Positions 10,931 to 21,138 of a stretch of 64,000 nt of DNA are shown here, piece by piece. Source of the DNA: Arctopsyche grandis (taxonomy: Eukaryota; Arthropoda; Insecta; Trichoptera; Hydropsychidae); assembly GCF_051622035.1 (NCBI RefSeq), contig NC_135355.1, positions 8,184,501 to 8,248,500 of the forward strand. Direction: 5' to 3'. Made by a program: the position numbers and the translations under genes. Position 1 is the stretch's first letter. Each line of letters opens with the position of its first letter. The notes below the pieces were generated by a model. That model searched no databases, was not told where the DNA came from, and was given only the letters and a program-made list of their open reading frames with translations.

Positions 10931-12894
10931 TCTAATCCCCTAAAATTAGTCATCCGATGTTTTACATTTGGAAATCATTATTTGTTAGCTCTTCGGTCCA
11001 AAATTTCTCACGTGTTTGGTCCATGTTGCTCGTATCACCAAAGTCCAAATTTGCTATGGCAGCCCCGTATTCCTGTCATGTGGTCCAGCATCCTGCTGCA
11101 GACCAACGTTCAACCCAGAACGTGCTCCAAAGCCATGTCCCACAAGAATCGCTCCCATCCTCACAAAAGTGACTTGGTCCATTGCTCTCGTGTCACCATC
11201 GTCCAAATTTGCTACGGTGGCCCAGTGTTCCTCTGTCATGTGGCCCAGCATCCTGCTGCAGACCAACGTTCAACCCAGAACGTGCTCCAAAGCCATGTCC
11301 CACAAGAATCGCCACCATCCTCACAAAAGTGACGGTTGACCCTGGAAAATGTGCACCCCTCAGTCTGCCAATCTGTTGGTGGTGCTTCTTTTCCGTTCCC
11401 TTGACCCTGGAAAATGTGCACACCTCAGTCTGCCACTCTGCTGGTTGTGTTTCTTTTCCGTTCCATTGACCTTGGTAAATGTGCACCCAACAGTCTGCCA
11501 CTCTGTTGAATGTGCTTCTTTTCCGTTCCATTGACCCAACTGAAATCCATTTCTTTCTGATGTATTTTCCCGTAACATCTGCGAGATGATCTATACACTG
11601 CTGCAACTGTCCATGTATTTTTTCAGGTACTCGTGTTTCCACTAGTTTCCAACTAGATTTTTTTCGATGTTGACGTATATCAATTGTTCCGCTCTCTCTC
11701 GTTGAAGTCGCGATCTGGCGTTTCTTCGGTTTCAAATGCCCTCACGTGGTTGATCCAAGTCGCTCGTTTCCCCAACGTCCAAATTTGTTGCGGTGGCCCC
11801 GTCTTCCTGTCATGTGGCCCAGCATCCTGCTGCAGACCAATGTTCCACCCAGAACGTGCTTCCGATGCCATTCCCTCTGAAGCGGTGCCTCTATCCTCCC
11901 AAAAGTGACTTGATTGACTCCGCCGACTGACCAACCAACATTTATCCAATCTGATAAATGTGCCTCTCTGCCGTTGCATGGTTCCGATTGAATTCCATTT
12001 CAATCCGTTTACTTTCCGACTCTTTGCGAGACGACACCTGTGACATAACAGGTGGTTAACTAGTTTCCAATTAGATTTTTTTTCCAGTTTGTTGACATCT
12101 GCCGTCAATAAACAGTTGAAGGGAATAGTGGCTTGTAATCGACATCTCTCAGTTGTAGTCGATCTCCGCTCCTCTTCTGACGACGATGCTTTCCCGTGGA
12201 TCGTCGTCACCTACAGCCGCTAATTCTTGCTACTTGCGGCGAATTGGCGAACTGCCCTCGTCCCGGTCGCCCTTTGGATGACTCTGCAATTGCCGGATGC
12301 TGCTCTCCGATGTTGCCCTTGACAACGCCTCAAGTTGTCCTCTCCCGGCAGCACTTGTATGAAACCTCCCGTTTCGTAACCTCCTTCCGTCATCCCGATG
12401 AATTCTTGCTCCTCCGCATTCCTGATCTGCGCTCCTCTTCTGACGACGATGCTTTCCCGTAGATCGTCGTCCCCAACAGCCGCTAATTCTTGGTACTTGC
12501 GGCGTAAGTGGACCGGTAAACTGCACTCGTCCCGGTCGACCTTTGGATCACTCTGCCTCTGCCGGATCCTGCCCCTCGTCGACAGTGTCTCCAGTTGTCC
12601 TCTCCCGGCAGCGTCTGTACGAATGCTTCGAAACCCCCTTCCGTCATCCCAATGGATTCTTGGCAGCCACCGCCGATAATGTCAAAGTCGAGTTGCAGTG
12701 ATAACTGCAATTCGACAACCGAATATGTGATGACCGATTCTGTGTGTTGCAGTGAAAACTGCATTTTTTTGTTTCGTGTCTCCATGGCTCGAACTCTCTC
12801 CTACAGCTCCCGAGGATGGCTTCGCTGTAGCTTTTCTTCCTTCGCTGGTGACTTTGTTCCACGGCCCATCTTGGATCCCACTTCTGACGACCAG
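10931..12894 (-). mobile_element. Interior of the LTR element: repeated, unrecognised coding-like sequence
   Basis: A ~160-bp block recurs at about 11016-11180, 11185-11340 and 11750-11910. Its minus-strand reading includes GLQQDAGPHDR and variants of QIWTLGKRATW. A second duplication places 12195-12440 beside 12460-12665. The minus strand has open stretches (for example 11680-12210) but no retroelement enzyme domain, so I read it as a non-autonomous or degenerate body. Confidence 0.55.
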
Positions 12895-13096
12895 TGTTAC
12901 GTAAGGGTGGGTGGAGGATCCAAGTAAAAGGCCAACAGTCGTTTCACAGCATTTATTGATGATTCAGGAGTTACACGCACTGTCACCGCTCAGTCCAGAA
13001 TGAATTATATCGCCTACGTACCGCCTTATAAAGGGTAGATCTCTCAGGACGCCTAATCTGTTTACCTGTTGTATAGTCACGTATTCGGATATGTGA
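12895..13096 (-). repeat. 5' LTR, first part (continues at 14153)
   Basis: Same sequence as the left LTR, starting on + with TGTTACGTAAGGG. Cut at 13096 by the TRIM and resumed at 14153 with TATTTCCAAGACATTGGG; it ends at 14339. Confidence 0.85.
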
Positions 13097-14152
13097 TGTG
13101 GCGGCTCGCTTATACGACATGGTCGAGTTTGGTTGTCTTCCTGCGAGTGGGGACCAACCCGGCTGGGTTCGGAGAGCCGCTACTCACTCTGTCTTCAGCT
13201 GTCATACAATAAACACGTGCATTAACATGCCAGTCGTCTCATTCGTTCATCCTCCATACTGGTGACCCCCGACATCGAGCCACGCAGCCTCGATCAATTT
13301 CAACATGCCGCTCATCCCTGCCTCGCCGAGCCAGGCGGGAAAGCTACCCGCCGCGCCCCCATCGCCATCAACATAGCACGCGGCGGCCCGCGGGTGACAA
13401 TAAACGAGCAGACACGGCTACCTACCTACCGACGTCCAGCCACAACGTCGATGACAGGTGCTTAAAAAAATGGGGGAGCGAATGAGACGACGATCTTGAC
13501 AGCTGGATGTGGAGTCATGCGCGATCCACTACACATAGAACGGTCATCCAGCACCACAAGACATACACCACCTCAGCACCATCATCATCATCATCATCAA
13601 GGCCCCGTCCGTCCCCACGAGCGTCGTCACGCCGAGACGGGCGGTAGCGCTACAACACCTCCACGAGCCACAACGACTCACAGTCCAGCTCGGAGTATCA
13701 TCAACCACATCGATGCCCCTGCCGCCCCCCGCCGCCCCACCAACCGACATCAGCCTCGGAAGAGCGGCGCCGCCGCAGCATCGCATCGCATCGGCGCGAC
13801 CATCGGACCACCCACCGTCCTGCTCGCGACGTCACCGCCCTCGAATCTACCGACCATTCAGGGCGGTACACCTATGTACAAAGCGGATGACCCACGTCAA
13901 CAATTTTTTTTCTCCCCACTTAATAATTTTTTTCTTTTGTAAAATTTGTTTCTTTGTAATTTTGGTATCGCTGATGCTGGGGGGGGGAGTGATGTGGCGG
14001 CTCGCTTATACGACATGGTCGAGTTTGGTTGTCTTCCTGCGAGTGGGGACCAACCCGGCTGGGTTCGGAGAGCCGCTACTCACTCTGTCTTCAGCTGTCA
14101 TACAATAAACACGTGCATTAACATGCAAGTCGTCTCATACGTTCATCCTCCA
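13097..14152 (+). mobile_element. TRIM copy 1: miniature LTR retrotransposon
   Basis: LTRs at 13097-13256 and about 13993-14152 begin TGTGGCGGCTCGC and end CATCCTCCA. They are almost identical to each other, which points to a recent insertion. Each has AATAAA near its end (AATAAACACGTG). Just inside the 5' LTR is TGGTGACCCCCGACATC, a primer-site-like sequence in the position used by Ty3/gypsy elements. Just before the 3' LTR is a G-rich polypurine tract. The ~735-bp GC-rich interior has a (CAT)n run coding seven histidines and no enzyme domain. Flanks ATGTGA and TAGTAT each agree at 4 of 6 with ATGTAT in the empty partner LTR. Confidence 0.9.
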
Positions 14153-14339
14153 TAGTATTTCCAAGACATTGGGTCTTTCCGTACCGATTCTGAGAACTAA
14201 CTAATGACGGTCATTGTTTAGCCTAAATGCACTTAGAGTCCAGATATAATCTTTGGAAGTAAGTGCATGCATTTAGTTAACCGATAACAGATATCCGTTG
14301 GTCTAAGTACAATTCGCTCAATCCACGGCGTACGTAACA

Positions 14340-14442
14340 ATAGTTATCGTTAGTATGATGGACTTTTCGGCTGCCAGATGTTCCGTTATAGAGATTTTAG
14401 TGACTTTGTGACGAGTAATTTGTGAACAGTAATCACCGAACC
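14340..14442 (+). mobile_element. MITE-A copy 1, right half
   Basis: Resumes after the LTR element with ATAGTTATCGTTAG and ends AATCACCGAACC. Followed at once by GAAGTAAT, the right copy of the 8-bp duplication. The next 250 bp to 14690 hold no feature I recognise. Confidence 0.9.
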
Positions 14443-14694
14443 GAAGTAATACAATATAAGTAGTTTGAACCCATGATAAGTAGTTTATTTTGGAAACACC
14501 GGAAACTGAGTACATGTGCAGGTGAACGCGTTTGCTGGCCACGCGTTTGCAATCGGATAGTAGCACTCGACGCTATCTACATATATCAGTTTCAGTTAGC
14601 TCGTTAAACCAACCGGCCGCAAAAATGTGACGGCCGCAAAAAAGTGGTGAAATCGAAATTGAGCTCAATTTATTTCCACTTCGTTTTTTTATTT

Positions 14695-15450
14695 GTAGAC
14701 CAAGAATTTTGGTCTCCACTGAACTTAATTCCATCTGAACTTCATTCGTAGATATTGATTTTCCATTTTCACGTGTATGCCCGCCCCTAACCTACATATT
14801 GTCATCGATGACAGAAGAAGCACTATGGTAATAAGCACCCACCCACAATGGAGCGATGCTCTCCCAATCCCCAGTCTTGCTGTTCCACCTAATCGAAATC
14901 AATAAACGTTAACAACGTTTTCAATTGATCTAAAAAAATGATTTCAATTTTATAACCTTTCCTCTGACGATAAAACGTCATTACTAAAACCACCAATGGC
15001 GTAGACATCCGTGGACGAGTCACGACGAATTGTCACTGCTGAGAAAATTACTACGAGCTCGATTTAACGGCTTCAATGGATGTTTCTGACCGTTTTTCAA
15101 ATCAATGTATTCCACCTGAAAACAGAAAAATCGTTACATACCGATTTCTCTAAGCAGGTACTTCACAACATCGGAAAACGTTACCAAAGTCATCGATTCC
15201 TTAAAAGAATTCGCCCTGCCAATGATAACGATCCAATCTGCCACAATGACTGTCGCTAAATGTTTTTTATTAAGTCCAATGTTTTTCGATAGAGTCCAAC
15301 TTTTCTTTAGTCCGTCATATATATATCGATGGTATTTGCCATCTGAAATCACATTATGCAATAAAGTAATTAATTTACAATGCATTCATATTACTATACT
15401 TGTAATATAAAACTCACATCTATCTGAAACCCCCCAGCCAGTGCCATTTT
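14695..15450 (-). pseudogene. Kelch-like gene fragment, inverted copy
   Basis: On the minus strand this arm encodes Kelch-type repeats that mirror the + copy at 15895-16640: LAGGFQIDVSFI, then YDGLKKSWTLSKNIGL...DWIVIIGRAN, then YIDLKNGQKHPLKPLNRARSNF. An intron-like sequence between blocks is also mirrored, so the duplication is genomic and not a retrocopy. The blocks after NRARSNF carry frameshifts and stops, and one GG doublet of a Kelch repeat is changed to GR. No BTB domain is present. The arm is decayed. Confidence 0.75.
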
Positions 15451-15655
15451 TTCCTTTTTTCTACGAGGGGTCTCACTTTGGATGAAAAAATTATCATTCT
15501 TATCATTCAAATGAGTTGAGATATCCTCATCGTGATACAACTGTAGCCTGATGTTGCTACAAATTGGTAAGTCTAGCTTTATTATGCTTAACACTCCTAC
15601 CATGTTTATGATGTCTAATTTTCAATCTTGTTTTTCAGGAAAAATCAGAAACAAG

Positions 15656-16640
15656 ATGTTCGTAGTGAAGGTGAAGTCTGATTTTGCTGCAAAACTGGTG
15701 GGATTTTTTTATGATGCCATGAAACAAAATAAGAAATGCGACACCGGTTTTACTGTTCGAGGCCGAAAGTATCTTAAATTCGAATCCTAAAATATTTAAA
15801 ATCCAAATTGTTTTGTCAGTTTAAATTATCCTTTTTCATAATTGCAGCTTCTCCGCGCACTTGATCGTCCTAATAGTGTTCAGCGAATTCTTTCACTGGT
15901 TGGGGGGTTTGATTTAGATGTGAGTTTTGTTTATCAAGTATAATATTTTGATTGCATTGCAAATTAATTACTTTATTGCATAATGTGTTTTCAGATGGAG
16001 AATACCTTCGATATATATGACGGACTGAAGAAAAGTTGGAGTCTATCCAAAAACAATGGAATTAATAAAAAACATTAAGCGGCTGTCATCGTGGGAGATT
16101 GGATCGTTATCATTGGCGGGGCGAATTATTTAAAGGTATCAATGACTTTGGTAACGTTTTCCGATGTTGTGAAGTATCTGCTTAGAGAAATAGGTATGTA
16201 ACGATTTTTTTTGTTTTCAGGTGGTATACATTGACTTGAAAAACGGTCAAAAACATTCACTGAAGCCGTTAAATCGAGCTCGTAGTAATTTCTCAGCAGT
16301 GACAATTCGTGGTGACTCGTTCACCAATGTCTACGCCATTGGTGGTTTTAGTAATGACGTTTTATCGTCAGTGGAAATGTTATAAAATTGGAATCATATC
16401 TTCAGGTCGATTGAAAAAGTAGTTGCCAGTTATTGACTTCGATTTGGTGGAACAGCAAGTTTGGGGATTGGGAGATTATCGCTCCATGGTGGTGACTGCT
16501 TATTATCATAGTGCTTCTGTCATCGATGACAACATATACGTTACAGGCGGGCATACACGTGAAAATGGAAAATCAATATCTACAAATAAAGTGCAAATGT
16601 ATATAAAAATGGAGACCAATTCTTGGACTTTTGATTCAAG
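15656..16640 (+). pseudogene. Kelch-like gene remnant (BTB start plus Kelch repeats)
   Basis: A short exon at 15656-15790 reads FYDAMKQNKKCDTGFTVRG, resembling the start of a BTB domain, and stops. Separate blocks follow: LLRALDRPNSVQRILSLVGGFD (15847-15920), a Kelch repeat with YDGLKKSWSLS and DWIVIIGGAN interrupted by TAA at 16076-16078, a repeat with NRARSNFSAV and YAIGGFSND ending in a stop, and a last one with YHSASVIDDNIYVTGGHT (16423-16640). Intron-like gaps with GT-AG borders lie between. Family members of this type are usually cullin-3 ubiquitin-ligase adaptors. The stops and missing BTB body argue for a pseudogene. Confidence 0.78.
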
Positions 16641-16898
16641 TATACTTTTTGTAATATTTGCATTTTTAATGTACATAGGTATTATATATTAATATTTGAA
16701 TAAATAAATGTGCAACAACTTTTCAAAATATATTTCATTTCTCTGTGAATATTTAATGTTAATTTTTCAATGTATGATTTGCTTTTAAGCCTGAAATAAA
16801 TAAATATTATTATCCATAACTATAATAATACGCTATTTTATTAATAACTTCGTTATTTAAAAAATTTTCGACTTAATATTTATTTCCTTTATTATTTT

Positions 16899-17130
16899 CT
16901 AGTGGTTTTACCCGGCTTCGCTCAGTGTTTGTAATATAAACCGCTTTAAAAAAATGACTGATCTAATAGTAAACATTAATTTGTTTTTTTATTAAATTTA
17001 TTTGAATCGAAAAAAAATAATATTCAACAATATCAATATCGTCAGCATAGAAACTTTGATTTGTTCGATGACGTCACTGATTCTACGAACCAAACAAACA
17101 TACAAAGTCTCTTTCGAAATTATATATGTA
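16899..17130 (+). repeat. Dispersed repeat with ACCCGGCTTCGCTCAGTGTT head
   Basis: Starts CTAGTGGTTTTACCCGGCTTCGCTC and ends GATGACGTCAC...CAAAGTCTCTTTC. The head resembles a retroposon tail common in arthropods. A second copy begins directly at 17131 and carries a huge insertion of minisatellites before the same tail (about 19203-19285). Its class (SINE, LINE tail or other) is not determined. Confidence 0.7.
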
Positions 17131-17310
17131 CTAGCTGTATTACCCGACTTCGCTCAGTGTTTATAATATAAACCGCTTAAACATGACTAAGCTAATAGTA
17201 AACATTTAATTAAAAAAAAAAAAATTATAAAAAAAAATTAAAAAAAAAAAAACAAAAAAAAAAATCAAATTTTTTTTTTTAAAAATCAAAAAAAAAAAAT
17301 TTTTTTTTTT

Positions 17311-18545
17311 TGCCTTCTAGGGCTTCGCCCTCGGCGCCCCCCTGAGCCTTTGCCTTCTAGGGCTTCGCCCCTCCACGCCCCCATGAGCAATTGCCGTTTA
17401 GGGCTTCGCCCCCATGATCAGTTGCCTTTTAGGGCTTCGCCCCTCCACGCCCCCATGATTAAATGCCGTCTAGGGCTTCGCCCCCCTTACTTAATGCCTT
17501 TTAGGGCTTCGCCCCTCCACGTCCGCATGGTTAATTGCCGTCTAGGGCTTCGCCCCCCTTAGTAAATGCCTATTAGGGCTTCGCCCCTCCGCGCCCCCAT
17601 GATTAAATGCCGTCTAGGGCTTCGCCCCCATGATCAGTTGCCGATAAGGGCTTCGCCCCTCCGCGCCCCCATGATTAAATGCCGTCTAAGGCTTCGCCCC
17701 CATGATCAGTTGCCTTTTAGGGCTTCGCCCCCCTTAGTTAATGCCTATTAGGGCTTCGCCTCACCGCGCCCCCATGATTAAATGCCGTCTAGGGCTTCGC
17801 CCCCCTTAGTTAATGCCTTTTAGGGCTTCGCCCCTCCACGCCCCCAAGATTAATTGCCATTTAGGGCTTCGCCCCCCCTAGTTAATGCCTTTTAGGGCTT
17901 CGCCCCTCCGCGTCCCCATGATAAATTGCCGTCTAGGGCTTCGCCCCCCTTAGTTAATGCCTTTTAGGGCTTCGCCCCTCCGCGCCCCCATGATTAAATG
18001 CCGTCTAGGGATTCGCCCCCCTTAGTAAATGCCTATTAGGGCTTCGCCCCTCCGCGCCCCCGTGATTAAATGCCATCTAGGGCTTCGCCTCCATGATCAG
18101 TTGCCGATAAGGGCTTCGCCCCTCCACGTTCCCATGGTTAATTGCCGTCTAGGGCTTCGCCTCCATGATCAGTTGCCGATAAGGGCTTCGCCCCTCCACG
18201 TTCCCATGGTTAATTGCCGTCTAGGGCTTCGCCTCCCTTAGTAAATGCCTATTAGGGCTTCGCCCCTCCGCGCCCCCATGATTAAATGCCGTTTAGGGCT
18301 TCGCCTCCCTTAATTAATGCCTTTTGGGGCTTCGCCTCTCCGCGCCCCCATGATTAAATGCCGTCTAGGGCTTCGCCCCCACGTTCAGTTGCCTTTTAGG
18401 GCTTCGCCCCTCCACGTCCCCATGGTCAATTGCCGTCTAGGGCTTCGCCCCCATTATCAGTTGCCTTTTAGGGCTTCGCCCCTCCGCGCCCCCATTAATA
18501 AATGCCGTTTAGGGCTTCGCCCCCATGATCAGTTGCCGATCGAGG
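17311..18545. repeat. GC-rich minisatellite built on GGGCTTCGCCC, ~34 units
   Basis: I count about 34 occurrences of TAGGGCTTCGCCC or a one-base variant. They alternate between two linkers: one with CCTCCRCGCCCCCATGATTAAATGCCG and one with CCCCTTAGTTAATGCC or CCATGATCAGTTGCC, giving a higher-order period near 75 bp. GGGCTTCGCCC is a perfect palindrome with a 3-base loop, so every unit can form a hairpin on either strand. Confidence 0.93.
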
Positions 18546-19137
18546 CCCCATGCAGCTAAGCTCCATAAGGCGGCGCCCCATAAGGCGGCGCCCCATAAGA
18601 CAGCGCCCCATAAGGCTGCGCCCCATAAGGCGGCGCCCCATAAGGCGGCGCCCCATGAGGCTGCGCCCCCCTGCGCCCCCTTCGGGGCCCCATGGGGCTG
18701 CGCCCCCTTTGGGGCCCAACGAGGCTGCGCCCCCTTCGAAACCCCATGAGGCTGCGCCCCCTTTGGGGCCCCATAAGGCTATGCCCCATTAGGCTGCGCC
18801 CCCTTTGGGGCCCCATGGGGCTGCGCCCCCTTTGGGGCCTCATGGGGCTGCGCCCCCTTCGGGGCCCCATGCGGCTAAACTCCATAAGGCGGCGCCCCAT
18901 AAGACTGCGCCCCATAAGACAGCGCCCCATAAGGCTGCGCCCCATAAGACTGCGCCCCATAAGGCTGCGGCCGATAAGGCTGTGCCCCATAAAGCTGCGC
19001 CCCCTTTTGAGCCCCATGGGGCTGCGCCCCATGAGGCTGCGCCCTCCGGGCCCCCTTCGGGGCCTCACGGGGCCGCGCCCCTTGTGGCGCCCCTGGCGGG
19101 GCCCCATGAAGCTACTCGCCTTGCGCCCCCGCGGGGG
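18546..19137. repeat. Second minisatellite, 15-16-bp CCCCATAAGGCTGCG units
   Basis: Runs of CCCCATAAGGCGGCG and CCCCATAAGGCTGCG (15 bp) alternate with a longer form that includes CCCCCTTTGGGGCC. The 15-bp period is a multiple of three, so long open frames appear on both strands, all of low complexity. These frames are repeat artefacts. Confidence 0.9.
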
Positions 19138-19410
19138 TGAATCCATTGAAACAAAAAAAACAAATCGGCGCCCATGGATCGAAAAAAAAAAAATCGAATC
19201 ACGTGTTCGATGACGTCACCGATCTACGGACGACGACGACGACCAAGGATACATATTTACATACATACAAAGTCTCTTTCCAAATTATAGATTAGAAGAT
19301 TAGAAAATTAGAATACTATTCAAAATAATCAAAATATTTCTTATACTGAATTTCAGTAATCGGCTTTTTTAACAGCGCCTCTGAAATGGTGTATGTTTTA
19401 AAACCCATTG

Positions 19411-19578
19411 CCTAAACGTAAAAGGCGGTGGGTTAAAGATTGGATGCTTCAGCGAAATCGATATTTACATTTGAATATTACTCAAGAAATGGTTTTCGGC
19501 GATGACTTGGACGATTTCAAGAACTATTTTAGAATGAGTGAAGATTCGTTCGAGACATTACTAAGCTTTAACTTCTAG
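19411..19578 (+). pseudogene. PIF/Harbinger (HARBI1-like) transposase, N-terminal fragment
   Basis: One frame of 55 codons reads KRKRRWVKDWMLQRNRY, then TQEMVFGDDLDDFKNYFRMS and EDSFETLLS before a stop. The order W-x(2)-W...DFKNYFRMS...F-x-x-LL is the conserved start of HARBI1-like transposases. No DDE catalytic domain follows, so it is a stub. Confidence 0.82.
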
Positions 19579-19646
19579 ATATGAAATTTCAAATCAATAG
19601 ACTAAAAGATTTCTGAGAAAAACTTAAAAAAACCTCGATTCTCTAG

Positions 19647-19730
19647 AGTAGGGGTCCCTAACATTTTTGGGAAATGGGCCGGTTCAGAATTTTTAAATTT
19701 ATGGAGGGCCGGACGAACAAAATCTTATTG
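19647..19730 (+). mobile_element. hAT-type terminus, single end
   Basis: TAGGGGTCCCTAACATTTTTGG followed by GGGCCGG and GGAGGGCCGGACG resembles a widespread hAT end. No partner end is visible. Confidence 0.4.
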
Positions 19731-19868
19731 GAATCCAACCCAAACAAATTTGCATTTTTTTTTATATACATACATAATTTAAAAAAAATAGTAAATTTTT
19801 TGTGCATATTTGTATTTACATAATGTAAACACGGATTTTATACCTACATGTTTATGTATGTATTTACC

Positions 19869-21044
19869 GTTCGGTGATTATTGGTCACAAAGCGCTTGCC
19901 CAAAAGTCACTAAAATCTCTACATATTATGGAGGATGAACGAATGAGACGACTGGCATGTTAATGCACGTGTTTATTATATGACAGCTGAAGACAGAGTG
20001 AGTAGCGGCTCTCCGAACCCAGCCGGGTTGGTCCCCACTCGCAGGAAGGCAACCAAACTCGACCATGTCGTATAAGCGAGCCGCCACATCACTCCCCCCC
20101 CAGCATCAGCGATACTAAAATTACAAAGAAACAAATTTTACAAAAGAAAAAAATTATTGTTACACAAAGAGAAAAAATTATTACGTGGGAGAAAAAAAAA
20201 TATTACGTGGGTCATCCGCTGTGTACATAGGTGTACCGCCCTGAATGGTCGGTAGATTCGAGGGCGGTGACGTCGCGAGCAGGACGGTGGGTGGTCCGAT
20301 GGTCGCGCCGATGCGATGCGATGCTGCGGCGGCGCCGCTCTTCCGAGGCTGATGTCGGTTGGTGGGGCGGCGGGGGCATCGATGTGGTTGATGATACTCC
20401 GAGCTGGACTGTGAGTCGTTGTGGCTCGTGGAGGTGTTGTAGCGCTACCGCCCGTCTCGGCGTGACGACGCTCGTGGGGACGGACGGGGCCTTGATGATG
20501 ATGATGATGATGATGCTGAGGTGGTGTATGTCTTGTGGTGCTGGATGACCGTTCTATGTGTAGTGGATCGCGCATGACTCCACATCCAGCTGTCAAGATC
20601 GTCGTCTCATTCACTCCCCCATTTTTTTAAGCACCTGTCATCGACGTTGTGGCTGGACGTCGGTAGGTAGGTAGCCGTGTCTGCTCGTTTATTGTCACCC
20701 GCGGACCGCGGCGTGCTGTGTTGATGGCGATGGGGGCGCGGCGAGGCAGGGATGAGCGGCATGTTGAAATTGATCGAGGCTGCGTGACTCGATGTCGGGG
20801 GTCACCAGTATGGAGGATGAACGAATGAGACGACTGGCATGTTAATGCACGTGTTTATTATATGACAGCTGAAGACAGAGTGAGTAGCGGCTCTCCGAAC
20901 CCAGCCGGGTTGGTCCCCACTCGCAGGAAGGCAACCAAACTCGACCATGTCGTATAAGCGAGCCGCCACAATATAATGGAACATCTGGCAGCTGGAAAGC
21001 CCAACATACTAACAAGATATCAAATATTCCGAAATTCAATAACC
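19869..21044 (-). mobile_element. MITE-A copy interrupted by TRIM copy 2
   Basis: Left part (to 19928) reads GTTCGGTGATTATTGGTCAC ... AAAATCTCTAC. The right part resumes after 20970 with TGGAACATCTGGCAGC and fades by about 21044. Joined across the TRIM, the sequence follows intact MITE-A copies (CTCTATAACGGAACATCTGG). The far end is degenerate and I could not find its duplication. Confidence 0.7.
19929..20970 (-). mobile_element. TRIM copy 2: miniature LTR retrotransposon
   Basis: A 1042-bp element, almost the same as TRIM copy 1 but inverted. LTRs are at 19929-20088 and 20811-20970. The primer-site-like sequence and the polypurine tract are in the expected mirrored places. Flanks ATATTA (19923-19928) and ATATAA (20971-20976) match at 5 of 6. 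The interior again holds the histidine-repeat region and a 158-codon open frame with no known domain. Confidence 0.92.
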
Positions 21045-21130
21045 GATACTAAGTTTCAGTTCGATAGGACAAACGGTGTTTAAAAAATCCCCAAAATACA
21101 CAGACTCACATTTTTTCTAGCATTTCTACA
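21045..21130 (+). repeat. Dispersed repeat piece (GATACTAAGTTTCAGTTCGATAGG)
   Basis: The same text occurs at 6440-6500 within a hAT element. Related flanking parts (CGTGATCAGTGATCGATTCTGAG and its reverse) occur at 6540-6600, 21985-22090, 42222-42270 and 43515-43600. Class unknown. Confidence 0.6.
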
Positions 21131-21138
21131 CTCCCGAG

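Larger units (their letters stand above)
10319..14339 (-). mobile_element. LTR retroelement, apparently non-autonomous, interrupted by a TRIM
   Basis: Two direct repeats share over 200 bp: 10319-10581 and 12895-13096 continuing at 14153-14339. Read on the minus strand each ends ...ACGCAACA or ...ACGTAACA and carries AATAAA before it. The right copy also keeps the TGTTACGTACG start. ATAG flanks both ends (10315-10318 and 14340-14343), a 4-bp duplication within MITE-A. After the right (5') LTR the minus strand continues CTGGTCGTCAGAAGTGGG, a candidate primer site. The interior has no recognisable reverse transcriptase, protease or integrase. The left LTR lacks about 120 bp of the U3 end, where a tandem repeat lies instead. 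Confidence 0.8.
17131..19285 (+). repeat. Second copy of the dispersed repeat, inflated by minisatellites
   Basis: The head (CTAGCTGTATTACCCGACTTCGCTC) at 17131 and the tail (TTCGATGACGTCACC ... CAAAGTCTCTTTCC) at about 19203-19285 match the 232-bp copy beside it. Between them lie A and T homopolymer runs (17210-17310) and two arrays (17311-18545 and 18546-19137). Confidence 0.75.

Noticed and set aside
10515-10943. 142-codon open frame over the 54-bp repeat
   Set aside because: Open only because the repeat length is a multiple of three.
11193-12210. Minus-strand open frames in the LTR element interior as a host gene
   Set aside because: They lie between two LTRs and are built of duplicated blocks; no host-type domain or introns.
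13496-13942. Histidine-repeat open frame in the TRIM (and its mirror at 20138-20614)
   Set aside because: The two copies differ by frame in the second half and contain no known domain; it is more likely the non-coding or decayed interior of a miniature element.
17311-18545. CRISPR-like array
   Set aside because: Units are nearly contiguous variants without unique spacers, in a eukaryotic genome.
18495-19213. Long open frames on both strands in the GC-rich minisatellites
   Set aside because: They arise from 15-bp periodicity without stops; composition is pure repeat and there is no domain or splice context.
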